Positions 26,872 to 35,052 of a DNA stretch of 64,000 bases are shown here, one piece after another. The stretch is from Clostridia bacterium (lineage in GTDB: Bacteria; Bacillota; Clostridia; UMGS1810), in assembly GCA_017502845.1 (NCBI GenBank), contig JAFVUE010000009.1:1-64000 (forward strand), in the 5' to 3' direction. The stretch's first letter is position 1. Every line of letters starts with the position of its first letter. Position numbers and translations under genes: made by a program. The notes under the pieces were generated by a model. It saw nothing but the letters and a program-made list of their open reading frames with translations. It searched no databases and was not told the origin of the DNA.

Positions 26872-26919
26872 AAGTATATAAAATTATGTGCACATTTATC
26901 ATACGAAAGGAAAATATAT

Positions 26920-27864
26920 ATGAAACCACTTAAATTAACACCTGCATATAAGGACTATATCTGGGGTGGAGAGAAACTCCGCAGCATATATGGTAAGGAA
27001 ACTGATCTTTCTCCTGTCGCAGAGAGTTGGGAATTAAGTTGCCATAAAGACGGATATTCCGTTATCTTCGGCGGAGAATATGATGGAATGACTCTTGATG
27101 AATACATAAAGCAAAATCCCTCATCACTCGGAACAAGTGTAAATGGGGGCGAACTCCCCATTCTTATAAAACTTATCGACGCGGCAGATAATCTGAGTGT
27201 GCAGGTTCATCCTAACGATGAACAGGCACGTGAGTGGGAGGGACAAAACGGCAAAACCGAAATGTGGTATGTGGTTTCTGCCGAAGAAGATGCCCGTATA
27301 GTTTACGGACTTAAAGAAGATACAACCCACGAAGAACTTGCCAACGCCATAAAAGAGAAAAGGGTAGAGGGCCTCCTCAATTCCGTTCCGTCAAAAAAAG
27401 GCGATGTATTCTTTGTTGATGCAGGAACTATCCATGCTATCGGCAAGGGTAATCTTATAGCAGAGATCCAGCAGAATTCAAATGTTACATACCGCCTTTA
27501 CGATTACGGCAGAGTTGGTAAGGATGGCAGGGAAAGAGAACTCCATATAGAAAAAGGCGTTAAAGCGGCGAACTGCAATAAACTTGTTCCCAGAGAGATA
27601 ACCATTGATGCTGACGGAACAAGAATATTAGGCAGCTGTGAGTATTTTGTTGTAAAAGAAATAAAACTCAACGACGAAAAAACATTTACCGCAGACGAAA
27701 AAACATATCATGCATTAATTGTAACTGATGGAGAACTGGATATAATCGGAAAAGATTTTTGCATAAGTATGTCCGCCGGAGAAACCGTGTTTATACCGGC
27801 TGAGCTTGGAGAGTACACATTGACAGGTAAAGCAACAGTTTTGCTTACGTCAAATCCAATATAA
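26920..27864 (+). CDS. manA: Mannose-6-phosphate isomerase, class I
   Basis: 314 residues, the usual length of the short Gram-positive class (ManA/Pmi). ATG at 26920 after AAAGGA. It interconverts mannose 6-phosphate and fructose 6-phosphate in the cytosol and needs zinc. Seen: YIWGGEKL at the N terminus, IKLIDAADNLSVQVHPND with the metal-binding His, the Glu in KTEMWYVV, FFVDAGTIHAIGKG with the second metal His, and the catalytic Arg region in SNVTYRLYDYGR. It has its own promoter and stands alone between the lyase operon and the T-box unit, linking mannose catabolism or GDP-mannose supply to glycolysis. Confidence 0.93.
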   Translation: MKPLKLTPAYKDYIWGGEKLRSIYGKETDLSPVAESWELSCHKDGYSVIFGGEYDGMTLDEYIKQNPSSLGTSVNGGELPILIKLIDAADNLSVQVHPNDEQAREWEGQNGKTEMWYVVSAEEDARIVYGLKEDTTHEELANAIKEKRVEGLLNSVPSKKGDVFFVDAGTIHAIGKGNLIAEIQQNSNVTYRLYDYGRVGKDGRERELHIEKGVKAANCNKLVPREITIDADGTRILGSCEYFVVKEIKLNDEKTFTADEKTYHALIVTDGELDIIGKDFCISMSAGETVFIPAELGEYTLTGKATVLLTSNPI

Positions 27865-27906
27865 AAGCCACTTGTTCCATATATGTTTTTTAGGATCAGA
27901 TGAGTG

Positions 27907-28014
27907 TTGAAACGAGTAATAGCATTTATTGTGGGGGTTCGCAGCTAACGCTGTTTTACAAATGTGTTTAAGAAAAAAACAGTTGTTACGTCCTGTGAAT
28001 ATAGAAGGAAATAA
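27907..28014 (+). pseudogene. Decayed C-terminal end of an AraC-family gene
   Basis: Read from 27907 in one frame the sequence gives LKRVIAFIVGVRS, a stop (27946-27948), RCFTNVFKK, a short variable stretch, EYRRK and a stop. This matches the end of the small AraC protein at 26169-26684 (TEIAFIVGFRSS, then YFTNVFKK, then MYRKK). One in-frame stop and one missing codon show decay. The remainder of 27865-28127 shows no gene I can support. Confidence 0.6.
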
Positions 28015-28127
28015 AACGCTTTATCGTTACATTATTGTATGTAAAAATAAGTCTCTGTTTGGCGCCGTCTTTAGTTTTGACTTTTTTGAATTCGCGGGAG
28101 AATCGCCCGGAAAAACGAAAAAACATA

Positions 28128-28156
28128 TTGACAAAATCGTGTTGGTGTGGTAAAAT
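28128..28156 (+). promoter_or_regulatory. Promoter of the leucine T-box / LeuA-like unit
   Basis: TTGACA at 28128-28133, a 17-nt spacer and TAAAAT at 28151-28156, placing the RNA start near 28163, right before the T-box stem I. Confidence 0.85.
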
Positions 28157-28159
28157 ACA

Positions 28160-28441
28160 TCTATTATAAACGCTGTGATGCGGAATAGTACGCAGGTGCT
28201 TTCGCCTTGAGAGAGGTATCGGTTGGTGCGAGATATCGGGAGAGCTTTGCGGAACTCACCGTGGAGCGGCTGCTGTGAAAGTTTATCAGTAATGGCAGAC
28301 GGGTACTCCCGTAACAGAGTTGAGATGTGTTGGCATCCAGAGCGCATCCTTAGTAAGGATGAAGAAGAGTGGTACCGCGGAAACTGTATTTTAGCGTTTT
28401 CGTCTCTTTGTAAAAATCAAATGAGACGGAAACGTTTTTTT
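28160..28441 (+). promoter_or_regulatory. T-box leader, probably leucine-specific
   Basis: The T-box signature AGAGTGGTACCGCGG ends at 28380. It is followed by an intrinsic terminator: CGTTTTCGTCTC (28395-28406) pairs with GAGACGGAAACG (28423-28434) before a T run. Upstream, a stem I region contains GGAACTCACC. CTC at 28255-28257 follows GAA and precedes A, as T-box specifier codons do, and CUC is a leucine codon. Uncharged tRNA-Leu would stabilise the antiterminator and switch on the downstream genes. The specifier choice is by eye; it agrees with the LeuA-like product. Confidence 0.88.
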
Positions 28442-28479
28442 GATTAATCTGTTAATTGACCGAAAGGGGTATTTATAGT

Positions 28480-29868
28480 ATGAAAAAGATCAGTATTGCA
28501 GATGTTACGCTCAAAGCGCTGTCAGGAGAGAGAGAGGTTGCTCTTCTTTTCCGTGAGAAGACGGCTATCGCGGCTTGTGCAGATTCTCTGGGTGCGGATG
28601 CTGTTGAACTTGCACCCATCAAAAATTTAAGAGAAGATACTATTATCTATAAGACAGTTGCCCAGAATGTGAAGAATGCAATTGTTTCCGTTCCTGTTGG
28701 TTTTGCTGCAGAGGACGTTGCTTCTGCATGGGAGAGCATAAAGGATGCGGCAAAGCCCCGACTTCAGGTAGAACTGCCCGTGTCAACAGTGCAGATGGAG
28801 TATACATATCATATGAAAGCCGATAAGATGATTGCAAAAATCGGCGAACTTGTAAGAACGGCAAAAACTTACTGTGCAGACGTGGAATTCTCTGCGCTTG
28901 ATGCAACCCGTGCGGATAAGGAATGCCTTGTTTCTGCAGTAACGGAAGCCGTTTCAAACGGCGCAACCGTTGTTACCGTTTGCGACGATGCTGGTGTATC
29001 TCTTCCTGAGGAGATTGCGGATCTTGTTAAAACTGTTAAAGATGTAGTCGATGTTCCCGTGTATGTTAAGGTTTCTGACCGTATCAGTATGGGTGTGGCA
29101 TCAGCCATTGCCGCTATCGGAAAAGGAGCAGACGGTCTCAAGTGCGCTATGGCAGGTAAGGATGTTCTTCTTGCAGGAAAATTCTGCGATGCAATGACAG
29201 CTTGTTCTGCCCAGATTGGGGCGGAGACAAATCTTGATAAGACAAAGATTCACTCAAGTATCGATGAAATGCTCACAAAAATTAATCACGAAGCATACGA
29301 TGACGAAAGTTCCGTAAGCGAGAAGAAAAAGATTCTTTTGGATTCCGACAGCACAATCGCACAGATTGCACAGGCGGCACAACTTCTCGGCTATGACCTT
29401 TCCGATTCCGATTGCGGAAATGTTCATAAAGCACTTTTGCAGGTTTGCGAGAAGAAGGATGCTGTTGGTGCAAAGGAACTTGAAGCGCTTATCGCAAGTT
29501 CTGCTATGCAGGCACCTTCCACATACCATCTTGAAAGCTATACTACAAACAGCAGTAACCTCACAAGCTCAATGTCCCAGGTTACTCTCAAATGTAATGA
29601 TGAGATCATCTGCGGCGTAAGCACAGGCGATGGTTCTATTGATTCTGCTTTCCGTGCTATTGAGCAGTGTATCGGTCATCATTATGAACTTGATGATTTT
29701 CAGGTACAGTCTGTTACAGAGGGTAAGGAGGCACTTGGTTCTGCTATCGTCCGCCTCCGCAATAACGGCAAACTCTATTCGGGTAACGGTACTTCTACGG
29801 ATATAGTTGCGGCAAGTATCAGGGCGTATATCAATGCGCTCAATAAGATAGTGTTCGAGGAGGCATAA
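28480..29868 (+). CDS. LeuA-like protein: degenerate DRE-TIM barrel with intact leucine-binding domain
   Basis: 462 residues from the ATG at 28480 (GGGG ten bases upstream). The N-terminal ~270 residues align in outline with 2-isopropylmalate synthase (IADVTLKAL..., CADSLGADAVEL, CADVEFSALDATRAD, NGATVVTVCDDAGVSLP). The catalytic TLRDGEQ is replaced by TLKALSGER, and the metal-binding HTHxDxG segment by VKVSDRISMG, so Arg, Asp and both His ligands are missing. In contrast the C-terminal ~120 residues (from about 345) keep the LeuA regulatory domain: GDGSIDSAFRAIE, GKEALGSAIVRL and GNGTSTDIVAASIRAYINALN. Inferred: not a working synthase; it could be a leucine sensor, an enzyme of altered chemistry, or a partner of the next protein. 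It is first in a T-box-controlled operon. Confidence 0.85.
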   Translation: MKKISIADVTLKALSGEREVALLFREKTAIAACADSLGADAVELAPIKNLREDTIIYKTVAQNVKNAIVSVPVGFAAEDVASAWESIKDAAKPRLQVELPVSTVQMEYTYHMKADKMIAKIGELVRTAKTYCADVEFSALDATRADKECLVSAVTEAVSNGATVVTVCDDAGVSLPEEIADLVKTVKDVVDVPVYVKVSDRISMGVASAIAAIGKGADGLKCAMAGKDVLLAGKFCDAMTACSAQIGAETNLDKTKIHSSIDEMLTKINHEAYDDESSVSEKKKILLDSDSTIAQIAQAAQLLGYDLSDSDCGNVHKALLQVCEKKDAVGAKELEALIASSAMQAPSTYHLESYTTNSSNLTSSMSQVTLKCNDEIICGVSTGDGSIDSAFRAIEQCIGHHYELDDFQVQSVTEGKEALGSAIVRLRNNGKLYSGNGTSTDIVAASIRAYINALNKIVFEEA

Positions 29869-29869
29869 G

Positions 29870-32329
29870 ATGAAAATTGTATTTTCAACAAAGAATGTGA
29901 ACCGTGCATCTTTTCTCGATATGTGCCGCTATGCCTACGACTACGGATTTTCGGGATTTGAGATATACGATGCCATAAAGGAACGTAGTCAGCACCACGA
30001 CAGTATCCTCCGCAGAGACCGTGTTGCAGATGCAAAGCGTAAGCTTATCAACCGCAATCTTACCGTATCTGCTCTCCGTATGCCTGATCCTATTGAAAGC
30101 GAAGAAACAACGGTAGAAACAGTTCTTAAATATGTTGATATGGCGGCAAATGCCGGTGTTGAAAACATAATTGTCCGTGTAGAAGAAAAGACAGATTTTG
30201 ATGTAATGGCAGAAAAACTCACTCTTGCTATCAAAAAAGCGGAAAAATCCGATGTAGGCATCCTGTTTGAGACAGTCGGTTATCTTTCACACACAGAAAA
30301 TGTTATTGATATTATTAACTATTTCTCATCAGCCGTAATCGGTGCGGCATGGAATGTAAGAGGAACATATTTCGGTGCAGGGGAAACTGCAGAGACCACT
30401 ATCAAATCTCTCGGTGCATATATTAAATACGTACGTCTTGGCGATATGAAAGACGGTAAAACCGTTCTGATAGGCGAGGGCGAACTTCCTGTAGAAAATC
30501 TTATCAACGCTCTCTCATCCCTTAATTTCGACGGATTTATCTGTGCGGCGTGGAATGAAGACATCAACGATGCAGACATCGTGCTCACTCACTTTGCAAA
30601 CTATGTTTCATCACTTAAACGCGATAAGAAAAATTTCGACACATCATACTATAACAGAGATAAGACAGGCACATTTGTATGGCAGAAGTATGACGTAATA
30701 GATGCCACTTTCTCCGATGTACTTGATAAAATGGTTGAGAAATATCCCGACCAGTACGCATTCAAATACCCCACACTTGACTATACAAGAACATACGAGC
30801 AGTTCCGCCGTGATGTTGATGAGTGTGCGGCAGCCCTTATTTCTCTTGGCGTTAAGGCGGGAGACCATGTTGCGGTGTGGGCAACCAATGTTCCCGAATG
30901 GTTTATCACATTTTGGGCGACAACAAAAATCGGTGCAGTCTTGGTTACTGTAAATACAGCTTATAAAATCCACGAGATCGAGTATCTGTTAAAGCAGTCT
31001 GATACACATACTCTCGTTATGATTGAATTCTGTAAGGATATCAATTACAAAGAGATTATCGCAGAGCTATGTCCAGAACTCGAAACCCTTACTCCGGGCG
31101 AACCCCTGTATTCTAAAAACCTGCCATTCCTCCGTAATGTTGTAACCGTTGGCTTCTCTATGAACGGTTGCCTTACCTGGGATCAGATGCTTTCACGTTC
31201 AGCACTTATTCCCCGTGAAGAGGTGCGCAGACGAGCATCGCTGGTTAAACCCGATGATGTATGCAATATGCAGTATACTTCAGGTACAACAGGTTTCCCC
31301 AAGGGCGTTATGCTTACTCATAGAAACATTGTAAATAACGGCAAGACTATCGGCGATAGAATGGACCTTTCTACTGCAGACCGTATGATGATTCAAGTGC
31401 CTATGTTCCATTGCTTTGGTATGGTTCTTTCGATGACATCAATGATGACACACGGCGGAACACTTTGTCCGATTCCGTATTTCTCGCCGAAATCATCACT
31501 GGCATGTGTGAACGATGAACACATAACCTGCTTCAACGGTGTTCCCACCATGTTCATTGCAATGTTCAACCACCCTGACTTTGCAAAAACAGATTTCTCT
31601 TATATGAGAACGGGTATTATGGCAGGTGCAAACTGCCCTGCAGACCTTATGCGACGTGCTGCAGATGAGATGAATATGCGTGAGATTATCTCTGTTTACG
31701 GTCAGACGGAAGCATCTCCCGGTTGTACAATGGGCGAGGTCAATGAGGATATCGACCACAGAGTTGAGACTGTAGGCAGTCCTTTCCCCGGCGTTGAATG
31801 TAAAGTTATCGACCCCGAGACAGGCGAAGAACTCCCTGACGGAGAAAGCGGCGAATTTATTGCCCGTGGATTTAATATCATGAAGGGTTATTATAAGATG
31901 CCCGAGGCAACTGCACAGGCAATTGATTCCGACGGTTGGCTCCACTCGGGAGATATTTGTTGCCGTACTCCTGACGGTTATTATAAAGTTACCGGTCGTC
32001 TTAAGGATATGATTATCCGTGGAGGCGAGAATCTTTACCCCCGTGAAATAGAGGAATTTTATCTCACTAATCCCAAAGTCCGCGACGTTCAGGTTGTTGG
32101 TGTTCCCGACGAGAGATACGGCGAGGAATGTTGTGCATGGGTTATTCTGCATAAGGGCGAAACAGCGGACGAAAACGAGATGAAAGAATTTGGTAATGCA
32201 TCTATTGCAAGACATAAAGTTCCGAGATACTTTATGTTTGTAGATGAATTCCCCATGAATGCCGCAGGTAAGATTCTTAAGTATAAAATGCGCGATATTG
32301 CCGCAGAAACTCTCGGACTTAAAAAATGA
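29870..32329 (+). CDS. Fusion: xylose-isomerase-like TIM barrel + acyl-CoA synthetase
   Basis: 819 residues; the ATG is one base after the previous stop with GAGGAGG upstream. Residues ~1-255 are a sugar-phosphate isomerase/AP-endonuclease-2-like barrel (YAYDYGFSGFEIYDAI, MAANAGVENIIVRVEEK, GILFETVGYLSHT, YIKYVRLGDMKDGKTVLIGEGELP). Residues ~275-819 are an ANL adenylating enzyme with YTSGTTGFPKGVMLTH (A3), YGQTEASP (A5), GWLHSGDICC (A7), VTGRLKDMIIRGGENLYP (A8) and AAGKILKYKMR (A10 Lys). The ligase part looks active and resembles medium/short-chain fatty acyl-CoA synthetases. No frameshift or separate start lies between the halves, so it is a true fusion. Cytosolic. Its context, a leucine T-box and pseudo-LeuA, suggests a branched-chain or hydroxy acid substrate; this is inference. 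Confidence 0.9.
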   Translation: MKIVFSTKNVNRASFLDMCRYAYDYGFSGFEIYDAIKERSQHHDSILRRDRVADAKRKLINRNLTVSALRMPDPIESEETTVETVLKYVDMAANAGVENIIVRVEEKTDFDVMAEKLTLAIKKAEKSDVGILFETVGYLSHTENVIDIINYFSSAVIGAAWNVRGTYFGAGETAETTIKSLGAYIKYVRLGDMKDGKTVLIGEGELPVENLINALSSLNFDGFICAAWNEDINDADIVLTHFANYVSSLKRDKKNFDTSYYNRDKTGTFVWQKYDVIDATFSDVLDKMVEKYPDQYAFKYPTLDYTRTYEQFRRDVDECAAALISLGVKAGDHVAVWATNVPEWFITFWATTKIGAVLVTVNTAYKIHEIEYLLKQSDTHTLVMIEFCKDINYKEIIAELCPELETLTPGEPLYSKNLPFLRNVVTVGFSMNGCLTWDQMLSRSALIPREEVRRRASLVKPDDVCNMQYTSGTTGFPKGVMLTHRNIVNNGKTIGDRMDLSTADRMMIQVPMFHCFGMVLSMTSMMTHGGTLCPIPYFSPKSSLACVNDEHITCFNGVPTMFIAMFNHPDFAKTDFSYMRTGIMAGANCPADLMRRAADEMNMREIISVYGQTEASPGCTMGEVNEDIDHRVETVGSPFPGVECKVIDPETGEELPDGESGEFIARGFNIMKGYYKMPEATAQAIDSDGWLHSGDICCRTPDGYYKVTGRLKDMIIRGGENLYPREIEEFYLTNPKVRDVQVVGVPDERYGEECCAWVILHKGETADENEMKEFGNASIARHKVPRYFMFVDEFPMNAAGKILKYKMRDIAAETLGLKK

Positions 32330-32334
32330 TTTAT

Positions 32335-32365
32335 AAAACGGAATACAATTATGTATTCCGTTTTT
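32335..32365 (+). terminator. Intrinsic terminator after the fusion gene
   Basis: AAAACGGAATACA (32335-32347) pairs with TGTATTCCGTTTT (32352-32364): a 13-bp stem with an ATTA loop, six bases after the stop codon. Confidence 0.85.
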
Positions 32366-32388
32366 GTGTATACAGAAATTAAATAGGG

Positions 32389-32417
32389 TTGCTTTATTTT
32401 CAAAAATATGATATAAT
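32389..32417 (+). promoter_or_regulatory. Promoter of the acyltransferase / acyl-CoA synthetase pair
   Basis: TTGCTT at 32389-32394, a 17-nt spacer, TATAAT at 32412-32417. The pair therefore forms its own transcription unit, downstream of the T-box operon. Confidence 0.7.
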
Positions 32418-32453
32418 AATTCAGTATGATTTTACTTTTTAAGGAGTGATCTT

Positions 32454-33320
32454 GTGAAAAGACGATGGGGGGACCGATATGATGCAAGTAGAGTCCGTGA
32501 TATAGACGGTGTGCATCATTATATGGCGTACCTTATGCCGAAAAGAACAGATGCAGAAGTGTATCTTAACGAAACGATTGACGTTACAGACCTGCTTAAA
32601 TATATTGCCGAAAAGAACGCTACAGGCGAGAGGAAAGTTACAATGTTCCATTGTGTGATTGCTGCGGTGGCAAGAACAGTTAAGATGAGACCTTTGCTTA
32701 ACCGCTACATATCAGGCAAGAGATATTATGACCGTAACGAGATTACTATGGGATTCACAATCAAGAAAAAGTTTGAAGACCATGCAGAAGAATCACTTTT
32801 TATATACCGCCCAAAGGATGAGGAAAATCTCTGTGCTATCACAGACCGACTTACTCCCCAACTTAAAGAGGCGAAAAAAGATACAGGCGTAAAGGTTGAC
32901 GATATCCTTAATGTCGTTAAGAAGCTTCCGAAACCCATTATGCATCTTTTTATGGCTTTTATGAGATTTGCTGACAGTCATGGACTTATGCCAAAATCAT
33001 TCAGCAGTGTTGATCCCAATTACTGTTCAGTAATGCTTTCAAACCTTGGCAGTATCAAGTGCGACGCTGTGTACCATCATCTTAATAATTTCGGTACTAA
33101 CGGCATAGTTATTACTATAGGCGAGATACATAAGGAATTTGTGCCCGACGAAAATGGCAATCCTTCTTTGCGGGATGTTATGAATATCGGTGCTACATTG
33201 GATGAAAGAATAGCAGATGGCTTTTACTTTGCCCGTTCGCTTAAACTTATAAAACACATCTTCAAAAATCCTGAGTTACTGGATAAAACATTAGGGGAGG
33301 AAATCGATTTTGAGTTCTGA
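32454..33320 (+). CDS. E2/CAT-fold acyltransferase-like protein lacking the catalytic His
   Basis: 288 residues, GTG start with AAGGAG seven bases upstream. The fold is that of 2-oxoacid dehydrogenase acyltransferase catalytic domains and chloramphenicol acetyltransferase: LNETIDVTDLLKYI, FHCVIAAVARTVKMRPLLNRYI, SVMLSNLGSIKCDAVYHHLNNFGTNG and a C-terminal LDERIADGFYFARSLK. That last motif corresponds to DHRxxDG of E2 enzymes, but the His is Glu251, while Asp255 and Gly256 remain. No lipoyl or subunit-binding domain is present. It overlaps the next gene by 11 nt, so the two are translationally coupled. Likely it handles an acyl-CoA made by the neighbouring synthetase, either with different catalysis or as a binding protein. 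Confidence 0.85.
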   Translation: MKRRWGDRYDASRVRDIDGVHHYMAYLMPKRTDAEVYLNETIDVTDLLKYIAEKNATGERKVTMFHCVIAAVARTVKMRPLLNRYISGKRYYDRNEITMGFTIKKKFEDHAEESLFIYRPKDEENLCAITDRLTPQLKEAKKDTGVKVDDILNVVKKLPKPIMHLFMAFMRFADSHGLMPKSFSSVDPNYCSVMLSNLGSIKCDAVYHHLNNFGTNGIVITIGEIHKEFVPDENGNPSLRDVMNIGATLDERIADGFYFARSLKLIKHIFKNPELLDKTLGEEIDFEF

Positions 33321-35007
33321 TGCAAAATGGTTTAAGTACTACGGGGATGTTCCTCACACTCTGAACTATCCCGATATTTCCATGTATGATATGATAAGAA
33401 GAACTGCCAATAAATACAGCGATAATATCGCTTACGATTTTATGGGCAGATCCGTTACATTCAGAGAATTTATTGCAGAGATAGACACTTGTGCAAGAGC
33501 ACTTGTTGCCCAGGGTGTTAAAGCAGGAGAGGCAGTTACCGTTTGTCTGCCCAATACACCCCAGGCGGTTGTTATGTTCTACGCTGTCAATAAGATTGGT
33601 GCTATAGCGAGTATGGTTCATCCTTTATCTGCAGAGAATGAGATACTCTTCTATCTCAATGAGAGTAATAGCCGTGTAGCTATCACTCTTTCACAGTTCT
33701 ATGACAAATTCAAAGCCATCAAAGGTAAAACCTGTCTTGAGAAACTCATCGTTTCAAAGATCGAGGAAGCCCTCCCCCGTGTGAAAGGGTTTTTGTATAA
33801 ATTTGTCGGACATGAACCCAAAGTTGCAGATGAGCCCTGGGTTATCGGCTGGAATACATTTTTGAATTCTGCTGATAAAGTTTCAGAAGATGTTGGCTAC
33901 AGGGGTGTGGGAGAAGATCCTGCAGTTATCCTTTTCAGCGGCGGTACAACAGGAACCTCCAAAGGTATCCTGCTTACTAACCTTAACTTCAACGCACTTG
34001 CAATGCAGACAGCAGCGGCGTCCGGTTGCTTTGCTCCCGGCGATATTATGCTTTCCGTAATGCCTGTGTTCCACGGCTTTGGTCTTGGTGTGGGTATTCA
34101 TACTATCCTTGTTGCTGCAGGTAAGTGTGTGCTTGTGCCGAGAGTACATATAGACGAATTTCCCGGCCTTTTCAAGAAACATAAGATTAATTATATGGCT
34201 GGTGTTCCCACCCTCTTCGAGGGTATGATGCGAAACGAGGGGATGAAGAAAGCAGACCTTTCCTCTCTTAAAGGCCTTTTCAGCGGTGGCGACTCACTTT
34301 CTGTTGAACTTAAAAAGAAAGTGGATGCTTTCCTTAAAGACAGAGGAGCAAATATCCATGTCCGTGAGGGATACGGCACTACTGAGTGCGTAACAGCAAG
34401 TTGCCTGACTCCTATAGACTGTTACCGTGAGGGAAGTATAGGTATTCCATTCCCTGACACATACTATAAAATTGTAATCCCTAATACAAACGAAGAAGCC
34501 GCACCCGGAGAAATGGGAGAGATCTGTATTTCGGGTCCCACACTTATGAAAGAATATATTAATAATCCCAAGGAAACAAGTCTTACACTCCGTGAACATG
34601 ATGATGGCAAGGTGTACCTGCATACAGGCGACCTTGGTCGTATGGATGAAGACGGATTTATCTACTTTGTTCAGCGCCTTAAGAGAATGATTGTAACAAG
34701 CGGATATAATGTATATCCCTCACAGATTGAGAACGTAATCGACTCTCATGAAGCGGTAATGTTCTCCACGGTTATCGGTGTTAAGGATGAGGTAAGAATT
34801 CAGAAGGTAAAGGCATTCATTGTGCTGAAACCGGGATTTACTCCCACAGATGAGATAAAGGAATCTATTAAATCTCTCTGCGAGAAGAATATTGCAAAAT
34901 ACGCTCTTCCGAGGGAATATGAATTCCGTGATAACCTTCCCAAAACACTCGTAGGCAAGGTTGCTTATCGCGAACTTGAGAAGGAAGAAGAAGCAAAGAT
35001 AAAATAA
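33310..35007 (+). CDS. AMP-dependent acyl-CoA synthetase
   Basis: 565 residues from a TTG at 33310 with GGGGAGG nine bases upstream. ANL-superfamily motifs: FSGGTTGTSKGILLT (A3; the usual SGTTG has become GGTTG), GYGTTECV (A5), LHTGDLGRMDEDGF (A7), QRLKRMIVTSGYNVYP (A8) and LPKTLVGKVAYREL with the C-terminal Lys. It activates a carboxylic acid to its CoA thioester through an acyl-AMP, in the cytosol. It differs clearly from the synthetase half of the fusion encoded upstream and is coupled to the acyltransferase-like gene. The substrate cannot be read from the sequence. Confidence 0.9.
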   Translation: MSSDAKWFKYYGDVPHTLNYPDISMYDMIRRTANKYSDNIAYDFMGRSVTFREFIAEIDTCARALVAQGVKAGEAVTVCLPNTPQAVVMFYAVNKIGAIASMVHPLSAENEILFYLNESNSRVAITLSQFYDKFKAIKGKTCLEKLIVSKIEEALPRVKGFLYKFVGHEPKVADEPWVIGWNTFLNSADKVSEDVGYRGVGEDPAVILFSGGTTGTSKGILLTNLNFNALAMQTAAASGCFAPGDIMLSVMPVFHGFGLGVGIHTILVAAGKCVLVPRVHIDEFPGLFKKHKINYMAGVPTLFEGMMRNEGMKKADLSSLKGLFSGGDSLSVELKKKVDAFLKDRGANIHVREGYGTTECVTASCLTPIDCYREGSIGIPFPDTYYKIVIPNTNEEAAPGEMGEICISGPTLMKEYINNPKETSLTLREHDDGKVYLHTGDLGRMDEDGFIYFVQRLKRMIVTSGYNVYPSQIENVIDSHEAVMFSTVIGVKDEVRIQKVKAFIVLKPGFTPTDEIKESIKSLCEKNIAKYALPREYEFRDNLPKTLVGKVAYRELEKEEEAKIK

Positions 35008-35011
35008 AAAT

Positions 35012-35043
35012 AAAGGATGATTTCAAAACGAAATCATCCTTTT
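35012..35043. terminator. Bidirectional terminator between converging genes
   Basis: AAAGGATGATTTC (35012-35024) pairs with GAAATCATCCTTT (35030-35042), a 13-bp stem. It has A-rich sequence on the left and T-rich on the right, so it can end both the synthetase and the leftward HTH gene. Confidence 0.85.
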
Positions 35044-35052
35044 ATATTGGAA

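Noticed and set aside
27929-28153. 74-codon ORF between manA and the T-box
   Set aside because: It runs in another frame across the AraC relic and the T-box promoter, has no ribosome binding site, and its translation has no recognisable pattern.
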